This document shows, in pieces, positions 1 through 4,153 of a stretch of DNA of 6,854 nt. The stretch spans positions 1-6,854 of the forward strand of contig JAENXG010000130.1 of NCBI GenBank assembly GCA_016649675.1. The letters are read 5' to 3'. Position 1 is the first letter of the stretch, and each line of letters starts with the position of its first letter. Position numbers and translations under genes: made by a program. Below the pieces are notes generated by a model. It was not told the DNA's origin, searched no databases, and saw only the letters and a program-made list of their open reading frames with translations. The DNA is from Methyloceanibacter sp. (GTDB lineage Bacteria; Pseudomonadota; Alphaproteobacteria; Rhizobiales; Methyloligellaceae).

Positions 1-90
1 CCCGGAGACGCTTCAGAAGTTGGCCTTGAGGAATTTGGCTTTGGACGCCTAGACGTCCTGAAGCCGTCCCGATCAGTGCTGGGCCGCTGA
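1..90 (+). CDS. Possible 3' end of a gene cut by the window edge
   Basis: The frame starting at base 1 is open from the window edge to a TGA at 88-90 and encodes about 29 residues ending in ...KPSRSVLGR. A second frame starting at base 2 is open to a TAG at 50-52 and ends in ...LQKLALRNLALDA, which looks equally protein-like. One of them may be the C-terminus of a gene that starts upstream, but the piece is too short to choose between them or to assign a family. The following gene starts 7 bases after the TGA, so a same-strand operon is possible. Confidence 0.25.
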   Translation, partial: PGDASEVGLEEFGFGRLDVLKPSRSVLGR

Positions 91-97
91 GCCCACG

Positions 98-355
98 ATG
101 ATCCTCAGACTCTGCCACCTCTGCCACGGAAATGAACGCGATGCCGAGCAAGAACATCGAAAGTTCGCCGCTGACATGGACCGGGCAGCGCGTCGCAAGG
201 GGTTGAGCCAGGCGCAACGGGAGCGCTATCTCCTGAAGGCATTCCGATTTCGGTATTTGGCAAGGCTGGCAGCTCAGTTGGCCCAGGAGCCAACGGAGCG
301 TCACTTCCAAGGGCTTGCGGCGGAGATGGACCTGGCCGCAGACGCCGAGGGCTGA
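98..355 (+). CDS. Hypothetical basic helical protein, 85 aa
   Basis: An ATG-started frame of 85 codons ends at TGA 353-355. I do not recognise the family. The N-terminus has a Cys pair (LCHLCHG, residues 5-11). The rest is rich in Arg, Ala, Leu and Glu and should form amphipathic helices, including an Arg-rich segment KAFRFRYLARLAAQLAQ around residues 47-63. There is no signal peptide or membrane segment. No clear Shine-Dalgarno site precedes the ATG, so the start is uncertain; a later start at the Met of DMDRAARR (residue 27) would remove the Cys pair. The high GC at third positions favours real coding. It could be a cytoplasmic small protein of the kind common in rhizobial accessory regions. 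Confidence 0.5.
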   Translation: MILRLCHLCHGNERDAEQEHRKFAADMDRAARRKGLSQAQRERYLLKAFRFRYLARLAAQLAQEPTERHFQGLAAEMDLAADAEG

Positions 356-412
356 GCCAAGAGCAACGCTAGGGCTGTCTCCAATTGCTGCTGGCGAGGG
401 GGACGGAAGGCC

Positions 413-739
413 ATGTTTACGGGAGTGGGCCGATGGTACTTCGATGAAACAACGGTGGCTGATCTTGCCGAACTGATCACAAAGTACAAACCTGCGGAGT
501 TCGAATCTCCTTGCCGCTCTACAGTTCCCCTTCTTGCGCTCTTGCGGGATGGGCAGCCCGTGCTCCAAAAAATATTGACGACCTGCGGCCTCTCTCGACA
601 GGTAACCCTCCACTTCGAATCCACACTGGCGCCGCCGCGAGGTCGAGGCAAGCCATCGCATACTGACTTGCTGGCCCTCTCCAGTGAGATTGCCCTTGCG
701 TGTGAGGCCAAGTGGAGCGAGCCCAGATATGCGACCATT
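413..739 (+). pseudogene. Truncated PD-(D/E)XK nuclease-like protein
   Basis: The frame starts at ATG 413 behind a GGAAGG site (405-410). About 109 residues are convincingly coding: an N-terminal helical part (VADLAELITKYKPAEF), then HFES near residue 67, PSHTDLL at 81-87 and CEAKW at 97-101. The spacing of Asp85 and Glu98-x-Lys100, each on a short hydrophobic strand, matches the PD-(D/E)XK nuclease core. The following WSEPRY resembles the EAKW(T/S)EPRY stretch I recall from rhizobial hypotheticals. After Ile109 (base 739) the frame stays open to TAG at 986-988, but the peptide becomes Arg/Trp/Pro-rich and looks untranslated, and hairpin-rich repeat DNA begins. I read this as a gene that lost its 3' part. 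It could still make a short or fused protein. The nuclease activity is inferred from the motif only. Confidence 0.55.
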
Positions 740-740
740 A

Positions 741-965
741 GGGGCGAGCCTTGCTTGACCTGGAACCGGCTGGTTCGTGGCCGCAGAGGTCAGTCAGGTC
801 AAGCTAGGCGAGGGCTGTGGTCAGGACGAGCCTCCTGGGGCCGTCTCTGGCTGGCTGTGCCGAGACCCCACAGATGGGTGGACTCCCTAGTTCTGCGACT
901 CCCGACCGGGAGGCTCCAAGGGGGAAACACACCGCGAGGCGCAGTACTACTTACCCCGCTGCGAT
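741..965. ncRNA. Candidate structured RNA element (strand unknown)
   Basis: No convincing gene lies here. The DNA can form a chain of hairpins: GCTTGACCT (753-761) pairs with AGGTCAAGC (796-804), extended by GCCT/AGGC beyond one mismatch; nested in it is GAACC-ggct-GGTTC (763-776); then GGGG (837-840) plus GTCTC pairs with GAGACCCC (862-869); CCCA-caga-TGGG; and CTCCC-gacc-GGGAG (898-911). Several stems in a row with short loops suggest a folded transcript. The later part, from about 824, is related to 1430-1570. This is a hypothesis from base pairing by eye. No known RNA family was recognised and no promoter was identified. It could instead be the remains of a mobile or decayed element. Confidence 0.25.
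824..965. repeat. Diverged direct repeat, copy A
   Basis: This copy matches 1430-1570 in the same orientation. The core at 856-965 starts with 13 identical bases (TGTGCCGAGACCC). After a variable 29-base section, the last 68 positions align without gaps and agree at 48 by hand count, including identical blocks GGGGGAA, CACACCGCGAG and CCGCTGCGAT. Upstream similarity to copy B weakens but keeps CGAGCCT. A further short related piece, GGGGCGAGCCTT, occurs at 741-752. Copies A and B flank the YHS-like gene at 1111-1374. Confidence 0.7.
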
Positions 966-1063
966 GGCACTCCCTCAGGGGTTCTTAGCTCCCCAGGGCC
1001 GCATCGGCTGAACCAACACAGGAACGAAGCACGGCAATCGGACGTTGGTGTAGAGGGGCGGTG

Positions 1064-1080
1064 TGTGAGCCGTTCTCACA
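1064..1080. promoter_or_regulatory. Hairpin in the leader of the YHS-like gene
   Basis: TGTGAG (1064-1069) and CTCACA (1075-1080) form a perfect 6-bp stem with the 5-base loop CCGTT. The stem can extend by G-T pairs into the flanking GTG/TGT runs. It lies 30 bases before the GTG start at 1111 and ends 10 bases before the AAGGA site at 1091-1095. It could be an operator palindrome or a leader RNA hairpin. The sequence does not decide between these. Confidence 0.3.
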
Positions 1081-1110
1081 TGTGCTTCGTAAGGAATTGA
1101 GCCATGTCTA

Positions 1111-1374
1111 GTGTTTCTACCTCCCGCACTTGCGGTCGCCCTCATGCTGGGGCTTGCTACCACGGCTTATGCCGCGACTGGCGAATTCAGCAACATGTGT
1201 TCCTGGGGTCTCGCCAATCACAAGGACGTACAGACAGATTGCTCCGTTAACTCGACGATCAAAGGCAAGACCTACTGCTTCAGCAGCCAGGAGGCCAAAG
1301 CCAACTTTATGAAGAACCCAACTAGCAATCTTGGCAAAGCTGAGTCCTTCTATAAGAGCGAACATAAGGGCTAA
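1111..1374 (+). CDS. Secreted small YHS-like cysteine protein
   Basis: The 87-residue product starts with a hydrophobic segment (LAVALMLGLATTAYA) ending in a good signal peptidase I site, AYA|A at residue 21, so a mature periplasmic protein of about 66 residues is expected. The mature part has Cys30, Cys44 and Cys56 in the order C-W-GLANHKDV-DC-V-GKTYCFSS-EAK-FMKNP. GKTYCFSSxEAKxxFxxNP is the pattern of YHS-type domains, which often bind metal ions. The reader should treat metal binding as inferred. The usual charged N-region of a signal peptide is missing. The start is odd: the GTG is 15 bases from AAGGA (1091-1095), whereas an ATG at 1104 is well spaced but out of frame. A one-base length change in the TTT at 1113-1115 would join that ATG to this frame, so a frameshift or sequencing error near the start is possible. 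Confidence 0.65.
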   Translation: MFLPPALAVALMLGLATTAYAATGEFSNMCSWGLANHKDVQTDCSVNSTIKGKTYCFSSQEAKANFMKNPTSNLGKAESFYKSEHKG

Positions 1375-1429
1375 AGCCGCTCAGACCGAGGTCTAGGCAC
1401 GGAACTCGTTCTGCGATGGTCGTTCAGAG

Positions 1430-1570
1430 GGGGCGAGCCTTTGTTGTACACGGCCTTCTGTGCCGAGACCCTAGCCATAGGGATCGGACCCTGTTGCAAC
1501 TGGCTCCAGTCTGGGACTCCGGCTGGGGGAAGCACACCGCGAGCCGAAGCCTCGCTTACACCGCTGCGAT
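1430..1570. repeat. Diverged direct repeat, copy B
   Basis: This is the partner of 824-965. It contains its own hairpins at equivalent positions: CCCTA-gcca-TAGGG flanked by CCGA/TCGG, and TCCAGTCTGGGA. In copy A the first stem is CCCA/TGGG and the second CTCCC/GGGAG, so sequences changed while pairing was kept. The copy ends 15 bases inside the minus-strand DUF6197 gene, supplying its stop codon and last four codons. No reading frame in it looks like a real gene on the plus strand. Confidence 0.65.
1539..1555 (-). terminator. UUCG-loop hairpin after the DUF6197 gene
   Basis: On the minus strand the TAA is followed directly by GCGAGGCTTCGGCTCGC, which folds as GCGA-(bulged G)-GC, a UUCG tetraloop and GCTCGC. 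C(UUCG)G loops are unusually stable in RNA. No run of T follows (the next bases are GGTGTGCTTCCCCC), so this is not a classic intrinsic terminator. It more likely protects or punctuates the 3' end. The hairpin lies inside repeat copy B but is not preserved in copy A. Confidence 0.45.
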
Positions 1571-1879
1571 AACTTCGTCGAACAGCGCAAGCACGGCCGC
1601 GTGACCCCTCATGTCGTTTACATGCACCAGGGTGGCGCTGCCATGAAGTGGGCGCAGGGCTAGGATTGCAAGGTCGTGAGCGCCACGGTAGTCACTGGTG
1701 AGTTGGTAAGCCGCCGCGATCAGTGCGCCTAGACCGCAGCGCTTCATTGCGCTGTCCGACGTTGGGCAAACTCCCATACTGTTCACGTCTCGGGCAAGCT
1801 CACCGCGACACCAATGACTCTCATCTGCAATAAGAGCGCGAGCTTGCTCGACGATTTGTAGCTTGAGTGGCCTCGACAT
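1556..1879 (-). CDS. DUF6197 family protein, 107 aa
   Basis: The order of conserved features matches the family I know as DUF6197: an N-terminal helix EQARALIADESHWCRGELAR (residues 11-30), then A-KRCGLGALIAAA (44-57) corresponding to the usual A-x-x-x-C-x-x-GAL signature, and a C-terminal VHVND..GHAAVLALFDEVI (85-104). The molecular function of this family is unknown. Family members are small, soluble, often phage- or accessory-associated proteins. The length is near normal. ATG 1879 is the first possible start after an in-frame TAG 13 codons upstream, but no good Shine-Dalgarno site is visible. The C-terminus (IAAV-stop) is contributed by repeat copy B. It may be cotranscribed with the small gene at 1950-2156 on the same strand, 70 bases upstream. 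Confidence 0.65.
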   Translation of the reverse strand: MSRPLKLQIVEQARALIADESHWCRGELARDVNSMGVCPTSDSAMKRCGLGALIAAAYQLTSDYRGAHDLAILALRPLHGSATLVHVNDMRGHAAVLALFDEVIAAV

Positions 1880-1949
1880 CGGAAGTTTCTGCTTAGCGCA
1901 ACCTTCTCGAAGTCTCTTCTACAGGCTTCGAGGCATACATGGGGACAAT

Positions 1950-2156
1950 CTAGGCCCGCTGCCTCACCGCACCGACGTTGCCTAGGGACTCGGGACGACT
2001 CTCCGTCAACGCCTGGGCACGCTCCAAGTCGTCTGCTAATCGAGCCCACGTCTGCGCCAGCCTCTCGAACTCCATGGCGAGCGCCTGTGGGGCTATGGCT
2101 GCCATCCTGCGGCAGTGCATCGCGTGGTCTCGACACTCTGTCGGGGTGGAGCGCAT
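1950..2156 (-). CDS. Small helical hypothetical protein, 68 aa
   Basis: The product has the layout of a small protein found many times per genome in Bradyrhizobium-like bacteria: an N-terminal CRDHAMHCRRMA segment with two Cys and two His, then FERLAQTWARLADDLERAQAL (residues 30-50), which should form one amphipathic helix, and a short polar tail. The Cys/His spacing (C-x2-H-x2-H-C) might bind metal, but this is only a suggestion. The function is unknown. The start ATG has no obvious Shine-Dalgarno site. A truncated relative lies at 2719-2817 on the same strand (FEELALTWQRLAANLEKA), so the window holds two members, one decayed. Confidence 0.6.
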   Translation of the reverse strand: MRSTPTECRDHAMHCRRMAAIAPQALAMEFERLAQTWARLADDLERAQALTESRPESLGNVGAVRQRA

Positions 2157-2194
2157 GGCGAAACAACTGCGTCGCGCTGTCTGGGTTCCTAAGA

Positions 2195-2230
2195 AGAAGC
2201 CCCGAACGCGGAGGATTGCGGGGGGCTTCT
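2195..2230. terminator. GC-rich hairpin, possible terminator
   Basis: AGAAGCCCC (2195-2203) pairs with GGGGCTTCT (2222-2230) around an 18-base loop. Neither side is followed by a clear T run, so termination is uncertain. It lies in the gene-free spacer upstream of the minus-strand gene at 1950-2156 and downstream of the minus-strand gene at 2417-2575. Confidence 0.4.
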
Positions 2231-2372
2231 CCCGGTTCCTCTGATGGGGGGAACCTGTGGCTGGCGGGGACTGTCGCCCGCCACTGCCCCATAGGTAGCG
2301 ACCTCTCGGCCGTTATCAACCCGCTAGGCCGAGGGCAGAAAGCCGCGCCTGATCCAGCGCACCTAAACGCGA

Positions 2373-2405
2373 AGAGCCCCGACTACTTGCCGGGGCTCTG
2401 GTTTT
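2373..2405. terminator. Intrinsic terminator, possibly bidirectional
   Basis: AGAGCCCCG (2373-2381) and CGGGGCTCT (2391-2399) make a perfect 9-bp stem with a 9-base loop, followed on the plus strand by GGTTTTA. On the minus strand it lies 18 bases after the stop of the secreted protein gene 2417-2575 and is followed by a short TTT (in GCGTTTAGG). Its most useful role is ending that gene. Confidence 0.65.
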
Positions 2406-2416
2406 ATCGGCGGCTG

Positions 2417-2575
2417 CTACTGCTTCGCCGTACAGGTGTTGGTTGTCGCGTCCCACATTCCGCCAGCCTTATCGCAGTCGGCCTTTGTCTTGGCCATGGT
2501 TACGTCCCCAGCAAAGGCTGACGCGGTAAAGGCGACTCCGAGAGCAAGTGCTAAAGCGTAGGCGATGGTCCTCAT
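2417..2575 (-). CDS. Small secreted protein with C..GG.W..C motif, 52 aa
   Basis: The true start is ATG 2573-2575, preceded at 6 bases by AGGGAGA (2582-2588). A longer open frame upstream is not supported. Residues 1-22 form a clear signal peptide (MRTIAYALALALGVAFTASAFA|GD), so the mature product is about 30 residues and periplasmic or secreted. The mature part reads KADCDKAGGMWDATTNTC, with Cys34 and Cys48 likely joined by a disulfide around GGxWD. Similar tiny secreted proteins are common in rhizobia, and their function is unknown to me. The gene is monocistronic in appearance, with the hairpin at 2373-2399 just beyond its stop. Confidence 0.7.
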   Translation of the reverse strand: MRTIAYALALALGVAFTASAFAGDVTMAKTKADCDKAGGMWDATTNTCTAKQ

Positions 2576-2654
2576 GGGTTTTCTCCCTATACTCAGTACA
2601 CAATACAACCTAATTCCGCTGGCTCGATTTTGTTTCAGCGCGCCAGAGGGCGAC

Positions 2655-2682
2655 AAAACCCGCCGCCTATAGGCCAAGCGGG
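2655..2682 (-). terminator. Intrinsic terminator on the minus strand
   Basis: On the minus strand CCCGC (2682-2678) pairs with GCGGG (2663-2659), enclosing the palindrome GCCTATAGGC (2665-2674), and TTTT (2658-2655) follows at once. It lies about 37 bases after the stop of the remnant at 2719-2817 and would end transcription coming from 3038 or beyond. It separates that unit from the secreted protein gene. Confidence 0.5.
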
Positions 2683-2718
2683 GGTGCACGATAACAAGCG
2701 TAGTGGGGGCGAACGGAC

Positions 2719-2817
2719 CTACCCAGACTTCTTGTCCGGGTCGAAGTGGTCCAGCAAAGCCATCGCCTTTTCGAGGTTGGCGGCAAGCCGTTGCCACGTT
2801 AGCGCCAGTTCCTCAAA
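2719..2817 (-). pseudogene. Remnant of a small helical protein (relative of 1950-2156)
   Basis: This minus-strand frame encodes FEELALTWQRLAANLEKA and then a tail ending DPDKKSG before TAG 2719-2721. FE-LA-TW-RLA--LE-A repeats the helix of the 68-residue protein at 1950-2156. The expected N-terminal Cys/His half is missing: upstream in this frame there is only a short unrelated stretch and then a TGA. The gene is therefore 5'-truncated or frameshifted. A GTG about eight codons upstream could make a short peptide, but there is no ribosome site. Confidence 0.5.
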
Positions 2818-3038
2818 TCGGGCTCCACGCCCGACCACAGATGGTCGAGGCTGGTGTCGTCAGGCACTTGCGCCGCTTCGGCCGCAATCATGTCGAAGAT
2901 GACGGCGTCGACCTCGCTTGGTGTCGGCCTTATTGTCTCGCTTCTAGCGAAATTCCGGGAGGCTGCGCCCCCGTTAGGCTTGCAAGCTACAAAGGACCCG
3001 CGTGAGCGCCAGCGCCAATAAGCGTCTCGGGCATGGTG
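2799..3038 (-). pseudogene. Possible 5'-truncated gene fragment
   Basis: A minus-strand frame is open from just after a TGA at 3039-3041 to TAA 2799-2801. Its second half has coding-like codon use and reads TIRPTPSEVDAVIFDMIAAE and on to ...LWSGVEPDLRNWR. The only ATG is at 2891, leaving 30 codons, and the upstream part overlaps the end of the gene at 2987-3187. I do not recognise it. It could be the end of a lost gene or an incidental open frame. Its last 19 bases overlap the remnant at 2719-2817 in another frame. Confidence 0.25.
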
Positions 3039-3187
3039 TCAAGGTAGACCTTTTCGCCGCCCACCATGACGACCGTTGTTAGGTCGCCTTGCCGCTCCAC
3101 GGTGAGCACGTTGTCGAGGTTGATAAAGACCGGCGTTGGGGGTTTGTCGGGACCGGTGTGCCTCCCGCAAAGTGACCAAGTAGCCAT
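2987..3187 (-). CDS. Small beta-rich hypothetical protein, 66 aa
   Basis: ATG 3185-3187 is preceded at 5 bases by GGGAGAG (3193-3199), a good ribosome site. The core FINLDNVLTVERQGDLTTVVMVGGEKVYLDTMPETL (residues 21-56) alternates hydrophobic and polar residues. It has the form of small all-beta proteins in which a strand with IN(L/M)DNV is followed by a second strand and a GG(E/K) turn. Many phage and rhizobial proteins of this shape are annotated only as hypothetical. There is no signal peptide and no catalytic motif. It follows the gene at 3256-3612 on the same strand with a 68-base gap, so the two may be cotranscribed. Confidence 0.6.
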   Translation of the reverse strand: MATWSLCGRHTGPDKPPTPVFINLDNVLTVERQGDLTTVVMVGGEKVYLDTMPETLIGAGAHAGPL

Positions 3188-3255
3188 CGCTTCTCTCCCG
3201 TCTGTTGCAAAGGTGCGGCCGCCGCGAAAGAACGACTAACAGCTCAGCAGCTGGG

Positions 3256-3612
3256 TCACCGCTTGCCGAGAGCCTTGGCGGCCTTGAGCAATTCGTCACG
3301 CTCGTGCGCTTGCTTCCGCTCGATATTGAGCTCGGCTTCCTCGGGGATGTTCGGCGGCGACACGTCGAAGAAGCCGTCCTCGATGCCGCCATCAGCCTCC
3401 CAACGCCACCACCAGCGACCAGGGATATCAGCGAGCACGTCCTCATGGTAGCGGCCTTCGTCGTCGCGGACTGGCGTCATGTCCCGCTCCTCGCCCTGCG
3501 GGTCCATGACGCGGAGGCTCACGATCTCCGGGTCGAGGAGCTGATCGCGGTTCGCAGGGTCGCGGAAGATCGCCGCGACGCGAATCCTTGCGCCGGGCTT
3601 GAAAGTCGTCAT
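3256..3612 (-). CDS. Phage-like Ig/beta-fold hypothetical protein, 118 aa
   Basis: I chose ATG 3610-3612 because the family-like sequence starts there (MTTFKPGARIRVAAIFRD) and AAGGAG (3624-3629) lies 11 bases upstream. The frame itself is open to 3690. Residues 5-84 look like an Ig-type beta sandwich: FKPGARIRV, a strand ending in SLRVMDPQG, then RYHEDVLADIPGRWWWRWEADGG and FFDV. The G+Y--DV-----GRW-YRWEA pattern is typical of proteins next to phage tail or head genes, where they are usually of unknown role. The last 30 residues are a charged helix (EEAELNIERKQAHERDELLK) that may pack or dimerise. No other phage structural gene is present, so this may be a cargo remnant. The start codon overlaps an upstream 64-codon frame by ATGA. 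Confidence 0.65.
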   Translation of the reverse strand: MTTFKPGARIRVAAIFRDPANRDQLLDPEIVSLRVMDPQGEERDMTPVRDDEGRYHEDVLADIPGRWWWRWEADGGIEDGFFDVSPPNIPEEAELNIERKQAHERDELLKAAKALGKR

Positions 3613-3803
3613 CGCTGGACCAACTCCTTGGTTCGCGTACTGGTCAAGTTCTCCACTGGCGCGGGGATGCCAGGCGATGAGGTGCTCCACTGGCGCGGTG
3701 CCAAGGCGTGCTCTGGCTCAGGTGCGCCACTGGCGCGGTGGTGCCAGCGCTCCACGTCGCCATACCAGTTTGTGCGCCGTCTGGGGGTTGTCCAGATTTC
3801 CAT
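3609..3803 (-). CDS. Possible 64-aa protein coupled to the next gene
   Basis: This minus-strand frame starts at ATG 3803 and stops in TGA 3609-3611, overlapping the ATG of the next gene by four bases, a typical coupling arrangement. The product (MEIWTTPRRRTNWYGDVERW...) is Arg-, Trp- and Pro-rich, has no recognised motif, and runs through the three-copy repeat. No Shine-Dalgarno site precedes the start. The repeat periods (40 and 34 bases) are not multiples of three, so the frame is not preserved between copies, which argues against a conserved protein. I give it low confidence. Confidence 0.25.
   Translation of the reverse strand: MEIWTTPRRRTNWYGDVERWHHRASGAPEPEHALAPRQWSTSSPGIPAPVENLTSTRTKELVQR
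3643..3750. repeat. Three imperfect tandem repeats, 34-40 bp
   Basis: The 12-base block CCACTGGCGCGG occurs at 3653-3664, 3687-3698 and 3727-3738. Between the second and third copies the match extends to 20 bases with one change (3681-3700 and 3721-3740). Each copy carries a small inverted repeat, TGGC followed by GCCA within 4 to 10 bases. The array lies directly upstream of the minus-strand gene starting at 3612. It could be a set of regulator binding sites, an RNA leader, or coding repeats of the doubtful 64-codon frame. Confidence 0.7.
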
Positions 3804-3807
3804 GGTT

Positions 3808-3889
3808 TAGCCGTGCGGAGCTTGTCGCTGCCTTTGAATGGGTGAAGGCGAACCCAAAGTCAGTCTTTGAAGACGACGAAGATGATTAA
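3808..3889 (+). pseudogene. Possible C-terminal gene fragment with acidic tail
   Basis: On the plus strand the codons before TAA 3887-3889 read SRAELVAAFEWVKANPKSVF and then EDDEDD. This looks like a real protein C-terminus: a helix followed by an acidic tail. The frame upstream (back to 3599) is antisense to the well-supported gene 3256-3612 and its repeats and is not convincing, so a 5'-truncated remnant is the best reading. Family not recognised. The stop overlaps the stop of the convergent gene at 3886-4077. Confidence 0.3.
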
Positions 3890-4077
3890 ACCATCACTTT
3901 GAGACCGGGTGCATTCCTCCGACCTTCTGGAATGCGCGCAAGCGGCCACGCGCCCTCGCCGGTGAACGCCTTGAAGCCCGTACCGTTGCCCAGGTGGAAT
4001 GCCATTCGAAAGGGGCAGATCACGGCCCAGCGCTTTTCTGGGAACTGCCTCACTTCGACGCCGGGTCTTTCTTTCAT
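3886..4077 (-). CDS. Hypothetical protein, 63 aa
   Basis: ATG 4075-4077 opens a frame of 63 codons with strong GC preference at third positions, reading MKERPGVEVRQFPEKRWAVI and on through a Cys-Pro-Phe-Arg-Met stretch and GNGTGFKAFTGEGAWPLARI. The pattern alternates short strands and Gly turns and suggests a small beta protein. No known domain, signal peptide or membrane segment is seen. GGGGA lies directly against the ATG, too close for a normal ribosome site, so a start at a nearby internal codon is possible. It is divergent from the SDR gene at 4154, with about 76 bases between the starts. Confidence 0.45.
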   Translation of the reverse strand: MKERPGVEVRQFPEKRWAVICPFRMAFHLGNGTGFKAFTGEGAWPLARIPEGRRNAPGLKVMV

Positions 4078-4153
4078 TCCCCGTCGATGTTGAGGCGCGC
4101 AGGTGGTTGAGGGCGGGGAGCAACGAACGTGAGTGCGCTGGATGGAGAGGTGG

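Larger units (their letters stand above)
2157..2416. other. Gene-free, hairpin-rich spacer
   Basis: No frame here looks coding. Besides the hairpins at 2195-2230 and 2373-2399 it holds GGTTCC (2234-2239) facing GGAACC (2250-2255), and TGGCGGG (2262-2268) facing CCCGCCA (2277-2283) with an 8-base loop. Four stems in 200 bases is dense, but I see no sign that they form a single element. Confidence 0.5.

Noticed and set aside
413..988. Full 191-residue protein
   Set aside because: The part after residue 109 loses protein character and coincides with repeat and hairpin DNA, so only the first part is annotated.
741..1090. Group II intron, RNase P RNA, or TnpB/IscB-type guide RNA
   Set aside because: No domain V signature, no conserved RNase P motifs, and no reverse transcriptase or RuvC-type nuclease gene nearby.
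1783..2319. 178-codon minus-strand frame
   Set aside because: Overlaps the DUF6197 and 68-residue genes in another frame of the same strand and has no family-like sequence.
3643..3750. CRISPR-like array
   Set aside because: Only three short imperfect copies, spacers too short and unequal in size, and no cas genes.
3205..3810. 201-codon plus-strand frame
   Set aside because: It is antisense to the better-supported 118-residue gene (3256-3612), which has a ribosome site, a family-like beta pattern and typical codon use.
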